This document shows, in pieces, positions 9,779-18,300 of a stretch of 64,000 nucleotides of DNA (positions within the stretch are counted from its first letter, which is position 1; each line of letters opens with the position of its first letter). The notes under the pieces are model-generated. The model ran no database searches, was not told the origin of the DNA, and saw only the letters and a program-made list of their open reading frames with translations. The position numbers were made by a program, and so were the translations under genes. The stretch covers positions 1-64,000 of the forward strand of contig NZ_JBNXUO010000025.1 of the NCBI RefSeq assembly GCF_050563535.1. Reading direction: 5' to 3'. Source of the stretch: Falsiroseomonas sp050563535. GTDB lineage: Bacteria; Pseudomonadota; Alphaproteobacteria; Acetobacterales; Acetobacteraceae.

Positions 9779-10600
9779 ATGCCCGGCGAGACCGATGCCC
9801 TGCCCGGGATCCGGCACGCGCGCCTGCCGGGCGTGACGCTCGCCTACCGCGACAGCGGCGGCGGCGGCACGCCGCTCGTCCTGCTGCACGCGAATACCGG
9901 CACCAGCGCAAGCTGGGCGGCGCAGTTCGGCCCCTTCGCCGCGGCGGGCTACCGCGTCATCGCCTTCGACCGGCGCGGCTGGGGCGAGAGCGTGGCGGAC
10001 CCCTTGGGCGGCCCGCAGCCCGGCAGCATCGCCGAGGACCTGGCCGCGCTGGCCGACCACCTCCGCCTGCCGCCCTTCCACCTCCTCGGCATCGCCGGCG
10101 GCGGCTTCGCGGCGCTGGACTACGCGCCCTGGCGCCCGGAGACGCTGCGCAGCCTGGTCGTGGCGGCCAGCAGCGGCGCATTCTCGGACCCGGAGATGGA
10201 GCAGCTTGTCCGCAACATCTCCGTCCCCGGCTTCACCAGCCTGCCCGAGATCCTGCGCGAGATCGGCCCTTCCTTCCGCGCCCTGCATCCCGGGCGTGTC
10301 GCGGCCTGGGCGCGGGCGCAGGAAGGCGCGCGGCAGCACGGGGCGGCGGCGCAGCCGCTGCGTACGCCGAACACCCTGGCCAAGATCGCCGCCATCCGCA
10401 CGCCGATGCTCGCCATCACCGCCAGCGCGGACCTCCTCGCCCCGCCCGCGCTGATGGCGGCCTGGCTGCGGCACGTCCCGCATGCCGAGATCGTCCCGAT
10501 CGTCGATGCGGGCCACTCCGTCGCGATGGAACAGCCGGAACGCTTCAACGCGGCGGTGCTGGACTTCCTGCGGCGGATCGAGGCGCCCGCGGCGCCTTAG
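9779..10600 (+). CDS. Alpha/beta hydrolase-fold protein lacking the nucleophile Ser
   Basis: 273 residues from the ATG at 9779, chosen because GGAAGGAG lies 8 nt upstream; an ATG at 9761 is in frame but has no such site. The fold is clear: 'LVLLHANTG' oxyanion strand, 'VIAFDRRGWGES', an Asp in 'TASADLLAPP' and a His in 'DAGHSVAMEQPERF'. At the nucleophile elbow, where relatives have G-x-S-x-G, this protein reads G-I-A106-G-G (codon GCC). It may be non-hydrolytic, use another chemistry, or be inactive. Last gene of the operon, 24 bp after the permease. Confidence 0.8.
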   Translation: MPGETDALPGIRHARLPGVTLAYRDSGGGGTPLVLLHANTGTSASWAAQFGPFAAAGYRVIAFDRRGWGESVADPLGGPQPGSIAEDLAALADHLRLPPFHLLGIAGGGFAALDYAPWRPETLRSLVVAASSGAFSDPEMEQLVRNISVPGFTSLPEILREIGPSFRALHPGRVAAWARAQEGARQHGAAAQPLRTPNTLAKIAAIRTPMLAITASADLLAPPALMAAWLRHVPHAEIVPIVDAGHSVAMEQPERFNAAVLDFLRRIEAPAAP

Positions 10601-10629
10601 ACCGGCCGGCGTTGAAGGTGATCCGATGG

Positions 10630-10721
10630 CGGCGGGCGAAGCCCGCCGAGCCGCCGGATGGCGGCCGCCGCATCTGCGGCGAAGCCAAGGGCCGCGGATG
10701 CGGCCCGCCCGGTGTCTGAGG
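10630..10721 (+). ncRNA. Structured 3' element, copy A
   Basis: Four consecutive stem-loops lie 29 nt after the hydrolase stop. P1 is CGGCGGGC-gaa-GCCCGCCG (10630-10648). After linker AG, P2 is CCGCC-GGAT-GGCGG (10651-10664). P3 is CGCCGCA-tc-TGCGGCG (10666-10681). After AAGCCAAG, P4 is GGCCGC-GGAT-GCGGCC (10690-10705), followed by the tail CGCCCGGTGTCTGAGG. The same layout, with different but still paired bases in P1, P2 and P4, recurs at 36598-36685. It could be a 3'-UTR RNA element, a small RNA or a dispersed repeat. I do not recognise it as a named family. Confidence 0.55.
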
Positions 10722-10766
10722 GGCGTGAATGTGTCAGCATTCACGCCGGTCAGTATTAGACCGGCG
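10722..10766. terminator. Two overlapping hairpins between convergent genes
   Basis: GGCGTGAATG-tgtcag-CATTCACGCC (10722-10747) is a perfect 10-bp hairpin. CGCCGGTC-agtatta-GACCGGCG (10744-10766) is a perfect 8-bp hairpin that shares its first bases, so the two cannot both be fully formed. There is no T-run on either strand beyond TATTA. The position between the hydrolase (plus) and PhoX (minus) suggests bidirectional transcription termination. Confidence 0.5.
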
Positions 10767-10770
10767 CTGC

Positions 10771-12750
10771 TCAGCTGCCGATCTCGCCGCCGTCCTTCTT
10801 CACGATGGCGATCACCGAAGGCCGCGGCGGCACGCCCTCGGCGAAGTCCGGCCAGCGGGTGGACGGGCGCTCGAAGGTCGAGCCGGCGTCGTCGCCGGGA
10901 TGCTGGACCGCGAGGAACAGCGTGCGGCCATCGGGCGTGAAGCAGGGGCCGCAGACCTCGGCGCCGGTCGGTGCCCGGTAGAACAGCCGCGTCAGCGCGC
11001 GGCCATGGCCGGCGGTGTCGGCGGCATAGAGGCCGTCCGCCACACCGGCCGCCGCCGGCGCGCCGTCGGTGGCGATCCAGATGCGGCCCTTGGCGTCGAA
11101 GGCGCAGTTGTCGGGGCAGGACAGCCAGCCCTGGTCGCTGGTGGCGCGATGGTAGCGCGCGCCGGCGTCCACGCCCGGCTTGCCGGCCATCAGGAACACC
11201 TCCCACCGGCCCTCGGGCGCCGCGTGGTCCACCGCGGGCGTGCCGGCGCCGGGGGGGATGATCTCGATGACATGGCCGTGGATGTTGGCGGCGCGCGGAT
11301 TGACGCGGCTGACCTGCTGCGCGGTGCGGCGTTCGTTGTTGGTCAGCATCACGTAGACGCGGCCATTGGCGGGGTTGGCCTCCACATCCTCCGGGCGGTC
11401 CATCGGCGTCGCCTGCAGCAGGTCGGCGGCGCGGCGGGTGTCGACCAGCACCTCCGCCTGGCTGCGGAAGCCGTTCGCCTCGGTCAGCGGGCCCGTCCCG
11501 TGCACCAGCGGCAGCCACTCCACGCGGCCGTCGTCGTGGAAGCGCGCGACGAACAGCGTGCCGTCGTCCAGCAGGTCGCGGTTGGCGGCCCGGTCATGCG
11601 GGTTCCAGGGGCGCGCGGTGACGAACTTGTAGACGTAGTCGAAGCGTTCGTCGTCGCCGGAATAGAACACCACGCGGCCGTCATGGCTGACGGCATGGGT
11701 CGCGCCCTCGTGCTTGAAGCGGCCGAGCGCGGTGCGCTTCACCGGCACCGAGGCGGGATCGTAGGGATCGAATTCGACCACCCAGCCGAAGCGGTTCGGC
11801 TCGTTCGGTTCCTTGTCGAGGTCGAAGCGGCCGTCGAAGCGGGCCCATCCATAGGTCGCCTCGGGCAGGATGCCGTAGCGGCGATAGCTTGCGGCCTGCG
11901 CGCCGCTGCGCGCGGCCTCGCCGCCGAAATACTGGTTGAAGTTCTCCTCGGCGCTGAGGACGGTGCCCCAGGGCGTGTTGCCGCCGGCGCAGTTGTTCAG
12001 CGTGCCGCGCACGCGCGTGCCGGTGGGGTCGGCGCCGGTCCTCAGCAACTCGTGCCCGGCGGCGGGGCCGGAGACGCGCATCTCCGTCTCCGCCGTGATG
12101 CGCCGCGCATGGCGGCTGCCCGGCACGACGGACCAGCGGTTGCCCTCCTTGCGGATCTCGATCACCGACAGCCCGTGCGCCAGCCACTCGATGCGGGACT
12201 GCTCCGCCGTCGCGCGCAGGCGGCCGCCGCGGCCCGCGCCGATGCCGGGGAACATCAGCTGCGTGTCGGTGTATTCGTGGTTCACCACGAGCAGCCCGTG
12301 GTCGGACGCGCCGGAACCCTGCGGCAGCGGGCGGAAATCGAGGAAGTCGTTGTTGTAGCCGAACTGGCCCGCCTGCGCGTCCGGCGCCTGCGCCCCGGGG
12401 TTCCAGGCTGGCGCCCCGGGCAGCACCGGGTCGCCCCAGCGGATCAGGGTCTGGACCTCGTAGCCCTCCGCCACCGCGTCGCGCTGCGCCATGCCGTGCG
12501 ACAACTCCCGGAAGCCGAGGCTGGACGGCCCGCCCTCCGCCGGGACGGCAACCTGCGCAAGCGCCGGCCCGACCTCGGCGAGGAGCCGGTCGGCCAGCGC
12601 CGCGGCCCCGACGCCGAGCAGCGCGGCCCGGCGCGACATGCGGCTTCCGACCACCTCGCCGATGGGCATGCGGGGGGCGGGGTTGCTGCCGATGTCCTCG
12701 ATCTCGGGGGGGTGGTCGCCGGGGGGCGGGCTTCCGGGCATCGTTGCCAT
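10771..12750 (-). CDS. phoX: PhoX-family alkaline phosphatase
   Basis: A 659-residue exported protein with a twin-arginine signal near residues 35-60 ('SRRAALLGVGAAALAD'). PhoX-family landmarks are 'FGYNNDFLDF', 'LVVNHEYTD', 'NNCAGGNTPWGTVLSAEEN', 'YGWARFDGRFD' and a C-terminal 'CFTPDGRTLFLAVQHPGD'. PhoX enzymes are monomeric Ca/Fe-dependent phosphatases that release phosphate from organic esters in the periplasm. Its promoter region carries a dyad listed below. Two starts are possible (ATG at 12750 or at 12741); the second has AAGG at better spacing. It is transcribed alone, toward the preceding operon. Confidence 0.85.
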   Translation of the reverse strand: MATMPGSPPPGDHPPEIEDIGSNPAPRMPIGEVVGSRMSRRAALLGVGAAALADRLLAEVGPALAQVAVPAEGGPSSLGFRELSHGMAQRDAVAEGYEVQTLIRWGDPVLPGAPAWNPGAQAPDAQAGQFGYNNDFLDFRPLPQGSGASDHGLLVVNHEYTDTQLMFPGIGAGRGGRLRATAEQSRIEWLAHGLSVIEIRKEGNRWSVVPGSRHARRITAETEMRVSGPAAGHELLRTGADPTGTRVRGTLNNCAGGNTPWGTVLSAEENFNQYFGGEAARSGAQAASYRRYGILPEATYGWARFDGRFDLDKEPNEPNRFGWVVEFDPYDPASVPVKRTALGRFKHEGATHAVSHDGRVVFYSGDDERFDYVYKFVTARPWNPHDRAANRDLLDDGTLFVARFHDDGRVEWLPLVHGTGPLTEANGFRSQAEVLVDTRRAADLLQATPMDRPEDVEANPANGRVYVMLTNNERRTAQQVSRVNPRAANIHGHVIEIIPPGAGTPAVDHAAPEGRWEVFLMAGKPGVDAGARYHRATSDQGWLSCPDNCAFDAKGRIWIATDGAPAAAGVADGLYAADTAGHGRALTRLFYRAPTGAEVCGPCFTPDGRTLFLAVQHPGDDAGSTFERPSTRWPDFAEGVPPRPSVIAIVKKDGGEIGS

Positions 12751-12795
12751 CCTTGATGTCGCCGCGACGCATAGCGGGGAGAGGCGAAACGCCGA

Positions 12796-12811
12796 TGACA
12801 CTTCGGTGTCA
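12796..12811. promoter_or_regulatory. Inverted repeat upstream of phoX
   Basis: TGACAC-TTCG-GTGTCA is a perfect 6-bp dyad 46 bp upstream of the phoX start, between the divergent phoX and M20 genes. On the phoX strand it includes GTGTCAT, which resembles one half-site of a Pho box (CTGTCAT), so PhoB control is possible. A second well-matched half-site at the usual spacing is not visible, so a simple dyad for another regulator is equally likely. Confidence 0.3.
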
Positions 12812-12928
12812 GGGCGATGATCCCGGGCCGCGCCGCCGGCCCCGCCGCACTGGGGGCCGTGATGGCCGGCCCGAACTGGGGTATCGAGGAGGCCCCTTCC
12901 CTCCGCCACGGCGACCGAAAGGACAGAG

Positions 12929-14098
12929 ATGACGCCCGACGACGCCTTCCGGGCCGAGCTGCGCGCCTGGCGCCGCGACTTCCACGCCCATCCCGAATTC
13001 GGCTTCGAGGAACACCGCACGGCCCGCCTGGTGGCGGAACGCCTGCGCGCCTTCGGCATCGCGGATGTCGCCGAGGGCGTCGGCGGGACCGGCGTGGTGG
13101 CCACCCTGCGGCGGGGCAGCGGCAACCGCTCCGTCGCGCTGCGGGCGGACATGGACGCGCTCCGCATCCCGGAGGCGTCGGACCTTCCCCACCGGTCGCG
13201 GACCCATGGCGTGATGCATGCCTGCGGCCATGACGGGCACACCACCATGCTGCTCGGCGCGGCCCGCATCCTGGCCGCCGGGGGCGGCTTCGACGGCACC
13301 GTCCGCTTCGTCTTCCAGCCCGCCGAGGAATGGGGCAGGGGCGCGCTGGCCATGCTGGAAGACGGGTTGCTGGACCGCTTCCCCTTCGATGAGATCTACG
13401 GGCTGCACAACCAGCCCGGCCTGCCGGTCGGCGCCTTCCGCACGCGGGCCGGCGCCGTGATGTCGGCCGAGGACAATTTCGAGGTCGTGCTGCGCGGCCT
13501 CGGCGGGCATGCCTCGCGCCCTCAGCAGGGGCGCGAGGCGCTGGTGGCCGCCTGTGCGCTCGTGCTGAACCTGCAGACGGTCGTCTCCCGCCGCGTGGCG
13601 CCGACCGACACGGCCGTCGTCTCGGTGACCGAGCTGCTGACCGACGGCACGCGCAACGCCCTGCCCGGCACGGCGCGGGTCCTGGGCGATGCCCGCAGCT
13701 TCCGCCCCGAGGTGAGCGCCACCATCGAGGCGGAGCTGCGCCGCATCGCCGCCGGCACCGCGGCCGCCTACGAACTGGCCTGCGACGTCACCTACACGCG
13801 CGAATTCGTGCCCACCATCAACGACCCGGCCGCGGCCGCGGCGGCGCTGGCCGCGGCGCGGACGGTGGTGGGCGAGGCGAACGTCGCCGAGGCGGCGGAG
13901 CCGAACACGGGCTCGGAGGACTTCGCGCGGTTCCTGCAGCACGCGCCGGGCTGCTTCGCCTTCATCGGCAATGGCGAGGCGTCGAAGCCGCTGCACAACC
14001 CCGGATACGACTTCAACGACGACGCGCTGCCCCACGGCATCGACTGGTTCGTCCAGATCGTGCGCGACCGCCTGCCCCTTCGCGAGAGCCAGCCATGA
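12929..14098 (+). CDS. M20D-family amidohydrolase (hippurate/aminoacylase type)
   Basis: 389 residues. The metal-binding landmarks are 'RADMDALRIPE', 'HACGHDGHTTMLLGAA', 'FVFQPAEEWGRGALAML' and 'GLGGHASRPQQG' for the dimerisation-domain His. The Cys-Gly-His-Asp-Gly-His segment and following Glu-Glu pair place it with the amidohydrolases that cleave N-acyl amino acids (hippurate hydrolase, IAA-amino acid hydrolase, N-acetyldiaminopimelate deacetylase). It is coupled by a 4-nt overlap to a second M20 enzyme, suggesting sequential amide-bond cleavages on one substrate. Confidence 0.9.
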   Translation: MTPDDAFRAELRAWRRDFHAHPEFGFEEHRTARLVAERLRAFGIADVAEGVGGTGVVATLRRGSGNRSVALRADMDALRIPEASDLPHRSRTHGVMHACGHDGHTTMLLGAARILAAGGGFDGTVRFVFQPAEEWGRGALAMLEDGLLDRFPFDEIYGLHNQPGLPVGAFRTRAGAVMSAEDNFEVVLRGLGGHASRPQQGREALVAACALVLNLQTVVSRRVAPTDTAVVSVTELLTDGTRNALPGTARVLGDARSFRPEVSATIEAELRRIAAGTAAAYELACDVTYTREFVPTINDPAAAAAALAAARTVVGEANVAEAAEPNTGSEDFARFLQHAPGCFAFIGNGEASKPLHNPGYDFNDDALPHGIDWFVQIVRDRLPLRESQP

Positions 14099-15333
14099 CC
14101 GACCCCCGCATCGACGCCGGACGCCTGCTCGGCCGTCTGAAGGCCCTCGGCGACATCGGGCGCGACGGCGACGGCCGGCTGACCCGCCTCGCCGCCTCGG
14201 ATGCCGACGGCGCGGGGCGGGACGCCGTGGCCGGCTGGATGCGGGAAGCGGGGCTGGAGGTGCTGGTGGACCGCATCGGCAACCTGTTCGGCCTGTGGCA
14301 GGCGGGTGCTGAGGACGCGGCGCCGCTGATGCTCGGCTCCCACATCGACACGGTGATCGATGCGGGCATCCACGACGGCTGCTACGGCGTGCTGGGCGGG
14401 CTTGAGGTGGTGCAGGCGCTGCGCGAGGCGGGCGCGAGGCCGGCGCGGCCGATCGCGGTGGCGGCCTTCACCAACGAGGAGGGCGTGCGCTACGCGCCCG
14501 ACATGATGGGCTCGCTGGTGTATGCCGGCGGGCTCGGCGTGGAGGAGGCGCTCGCCACCCGCGGCACCGACGGCACCGTGCTCGGCGAGGAGCTTGCCCG
14601 CATCGGCCATGCCGGTCCGCACGAACCCGGCTTCCTGCGCCCCCATGCCTACCTGGAACTCCACATCGAGCAGGGCCCGGTGCTGGAGCGCGAGGGCGCG
14701 CGGATCGGCGCGGTGGAGAACCTCCAGGGCATCTCCTGGCAGCGCGTGACGATCGGGGGGGAAGCCAACCATGCGGGCACCACGCCGATGTCCATGCGCC
14801 GCGATGCCGGCCATGCGGCCGCGCGGGTGGTGACCTTCCTGCGCGACCGCGTCTCCCGCGGGAATTCGCCGACGGTGGCGACGGTGGGCTGCATGTCCTT
14901 CGAGCCGAACGCGATCAACGTCATCCCCTCCCGCGCGGTCTTCACCGTGGACCTGCGCGACCCGGACGAGGTGCGGCTGCGGGCGGAGGAGGTGGCGCTG
15001 GTGCGCCACCTGGACGAACTGGCGGAGATGGAAGGCGTGACGATCTCCGTCGAGCGCCTGGCGCGCTTCGAGCCGGTGACCTTCGATGCGGGCATCGTGC
15101 GGCTGATCGAGGACGCCGCCCGCCGCCGCGGGCTGCGCTGCCGGCGGATGACCTCGGGCGCCGGGCACGACGCGCAGATGATGGCCCGCCTCTGCCCCGC
15201 CGCGATGATCTTCGTCCCCAGCGCCGGCGGCATCAGCCACAACCCGCGCGAACACACCGAGCCAGCCGACCTGGTGGCGGGCGCGGAGGTGCTGCTGGAG
15301 GTGGTCCGGACGCTCACGCAGGGACCCGGCTGA
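14095..15333 (+). CDS. M20C-family hydantoinase/carbamoylase-type amidase
   Basis: 412 residues of the allantoate amidohydrolase / N-carbamoyl-L-amino-acid hydrolase / beta-ureidopropionase group. Landmarks are 'GSHIDTVIDAGIHDG', 'AFTNEEGVRY', 'LHIEQGPVLE', 'NHAGTTPM' (substrate/dimer His) and the C-terminal 'SGAGHDAQMMA'. The enzyme removes a carbamoyl group, giving ammonia, carbon dioxide and an amino acid. It starts inside the stop of the M20D gene. The CRISPR array's distal end begins only 28 bp downstream. Confidence 0.9.
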   Translation: MTDPRIDAGRLLGRLKALGDIGRDGDGRLTRLAASDADGAGRDAVAGWMREAGLEVLVDRIGNLFGLWQAGAEDAAPLMLGSHIDTVIDAGIHDGCYGVLGGLEVVQALREAGARPARPIAVAAFTNEEGVRYAPDMMGSLVYAGGLGVEEALATRGTDGTVLGEELARIGHAGPHEPGFLRPHAYLELHIEQGPVLEREGARIGAVENLQGISWQRVTIGGEANHAGTTPMSMRRDAGHAAARVVTFLRDRVSRGNSPTVATVGCMSFEPNAINVIPSRAVFTVDLRDPDEVRLRAEEVALVRHLDELAEMEGVTISVERLARFEPVTFDAGIVRLIEDAARRRGLRCRRMTSGAGHDAQMMARLCPAAMIFVPSAGGISHNPREHTEPADLVAGAEVLLEVVRTLTQGPG

Positions 15334-15361
15334 TCCCGCGGCGGCCCACGGGCGCAGGCCC

Positions 15362-15390
15362 TGCTCGTGCGGGGCGGCAGCGGGGAACAC
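15362..15390 (-). repeat. Degenerate leader-distal CRISPR repeat
   Basis: The last 11 of 29 bases match the consensus and the 32-nt distance to the next repeat is exact, so this is the true end of the array. Terminal repeats decay because they no longer serve as a template for spacer insertion. Confidence 0.8.
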
Positions 15391-18300
15391 ACGCGCGACC
15401 TGATGGCCGCGTGGCGCATGTTCGGCTCATCCCCGCGCATGCGGGGAACACGGCCGACGCCATGGTGATCCGCGCCATGCGGCCGGCTCATCCCCGCGCA
15501 TGCGGGGAACACACGTGGGTGGAGGTCGCGGCCGGCGCGCCGCGCGGCTCATCCCCGCGCATGCGAGGAACACCACGAGATGCAGGCGACCCGCGCCCTG
15601 CAGATCGGCTCATCCCCGCGCATGCGGGGAACACGGCGCGGGAGTGTGGGCGGGGCGGGTGTCGTCCGGCTCATCCCCGCGCATGCGGGGAACACGCCCG
15701 GCCCGGCCGGCAGCGCGGCCAGCAGGGCGGCTCATCCCCGCGCATGCGGGGAACACATGGCGCGCGCGCGCTCGGCCGTCATGCCGTCCGGCTCATCCCC
15801 GCGCATGCGGGGAACACCAGGAAGGCGCCAAGATCGGCACCGCCCTGAACGGCTCATCCCCGCGCATGCGGGGAACACCTGTCGGCCGCCGCCGCGAACC
15901 ACGCCGTCACCGGCTCATCCCCGCGCATGCGGGGAACACGCTCGGCATTGGCAGGTGAATGCTGAATATGACGGCTCATCCCCGCGCATGCGGGGAACAC
16001 GACACCGCGGCGTAGGTCTCCATCAGCGTCGTCGGCTCATCCCCGCGCATGCGGGGAACACGGGCGATGCCGTGGCGCGCGTCCAGTTCGACCCGGCTCA
16101 TCCCCGCGCATGCGGGGAACACAGCAGCAGCATCACGTCGAATCGGTGGCCGACCGGCTCATCCCCGCGCATGCGGGGAACACGAACGACGAGGTCGGGC
16201 TGATGCAGGACCGCCCGGCTCATCCCCGCGCATGCGGGGAACACGCGCGCAGCCAGGCCAGCCGATCGGCGCCGGCCGGCTCATCCCCGCGCATGCGGGG
16301 AACACGCCGCGCGCGGCGATGCCGATATGCGGGACGCCGGCTCATCCCCGCGCATGCGGGGAACACCGTTCCGGGCGCAGGGCGCGTGGGTGCGTTGTCG
16401 GCTCATCCCCGCGCATGCGGGGAACACGAGGCCTGACGCGGCGCGCGCAGCGGCGAGGGCGGCTCATCCCCGCGCATGCGGGGAACACTTCGACCTCGGC
16501 GCCGATCGCCGCGGCGAACGCGGCTCATCCCCGCGCATGCGGGGAACACGGGCGCCGCGCGGTCTGCGTAGCACATTGCTACGGCTCATCCCCGCGCATG
16601 CGGGGAACACATGGCGTATTCCTCCGGGCCGAGCCGCTCCATCGGCTCATCCCCGCGCATGCGGGGAACACAGGTTGCGGCAGGCCTGCCGCCAGTAGGT
16701 TTCCGGCTCATCCCCGCGCATGCGGGGAACACTCGACGGTCAGCCACCGTTCGCGCGGCGGCGCCGGCTCATCCCCGCGCATGCGGGGAACACGCGCAGG
16801 TCGCGCTCGACACCATCCGCGACGCCGGCTCATCCCCGCGCATGCGGGGAACACTCGAGATCCGCGAGGCCGTAGCCGATCGCGGCCGGCTCATCCCCGC
16901 GCATGCGGGGAACACTCCGGCAGCCACCACATGCCGAGCCCGTAGGCCGGCTCATCCCCGCGCATGCGGGGAACACGCCGCCGGCGGCGTAGACCGCCTC
17001 CTTGAGGACGGCTCATCCCCGCGCATGCGGGGAACACCTCCGCAAGCGCCGCCTGCAGCTGCACCGCTGCGGCTCATCCCCGCGCATGCGGGGAACACAT
17101 CATCGGCGGCAACGTGGCCGCGCTCGGCGTCGGCTCATCCCCGCGCATGCGGGGAACACGTATCTGTATTCCTTGGTCGTGCCGTCCGCCAGCGGCTCAT
17201 CCCCGCGCATGCGGGGAACACGCCCGCCCCATCACGGCGAGCAATTCGCGCGCCGGCTCATCCCCGCGCATGCGGGGAACACTGCGGCTGGTTGCACCAC
17301 TGATCTCAGCCGGGCGGCTCATCCCCGCGCATGCGGGGAACACAACGCGGCCTGCCCGGCCTGAACGTGCATGGCCGGCTCATCCCCGCGCATGCGGGGA
17401 ACACGGCGTGTTCGCGGCCGGTGGGCTGACCACCACCGGCTCATCCCCGCGCATGCGGGGAACACCTCGACGCCGGGTGGCGCGGGCCACTGTTCCACGG
17501 CTCATCCCCGCGCATGCGGGGAACACGACGGCACGGTCGCCGAACGGCGGTGGTATCTCGGCTCATCCCCGCGCATGCGGGGAACACGGCGCCGCGAGGT
17601 GGCGGCGCAGGCCCTCGATCGGCTCATCCCCGCGCATGCGGGGAACACCCCCACGCCAGCACTTCACCGAGCGGCACGACCGGCTCATCCCCGCGCATGC
17701 GGGGAACACACGCTGTTGCCGATCAGCCGCGTCACCGTGGCCGGCTCATCCCCGCGCATGCGGGGAACACTGATGAAGCCGCGGAGAAGAAGGCTACGGC
17801 GCCGGCTCATCCCCGCGCATGCGGGGAACACGGGCGAGGCGTAGACCAGCACGTCGGGCGGGTCGGCTCATCCCCGCGCATGCGGGGAACACCCATGCCG
17901 GGACGACGGCCTCCGCGGTGACGCCGGCTCATCCCCGCGCATGCGGGGAACACGCTCACCGCAAGGCGCGTCTGGATCAGGGCTTCGGCTCATCCCCGCG
18001 CATGCGGGGAACACTTCCCGGCCGCCGGGGACACATGGGTCTATGACGGCTCATCCCCGCGCATGCGGGGAACACTGATGACCAGCTTGACCGGGCACCC
18101 GAACTGGCGGCTCATCCCCGCGCATGCGGGGAACACACGGCCGAGCGCGCACGCGCCATCGCGCGCGTCGGCTCATCCCCGCGCATGCGGGGAACACTTG
18201 CCCATATAGTCGTTAGCCTTGGCATGCGCCGGCTCATCCCCGCGCATGCGGGGAACACCAGTGGGCGAGCGTCAGTGGCCCCGTCTCCGCCGGCTCATCC

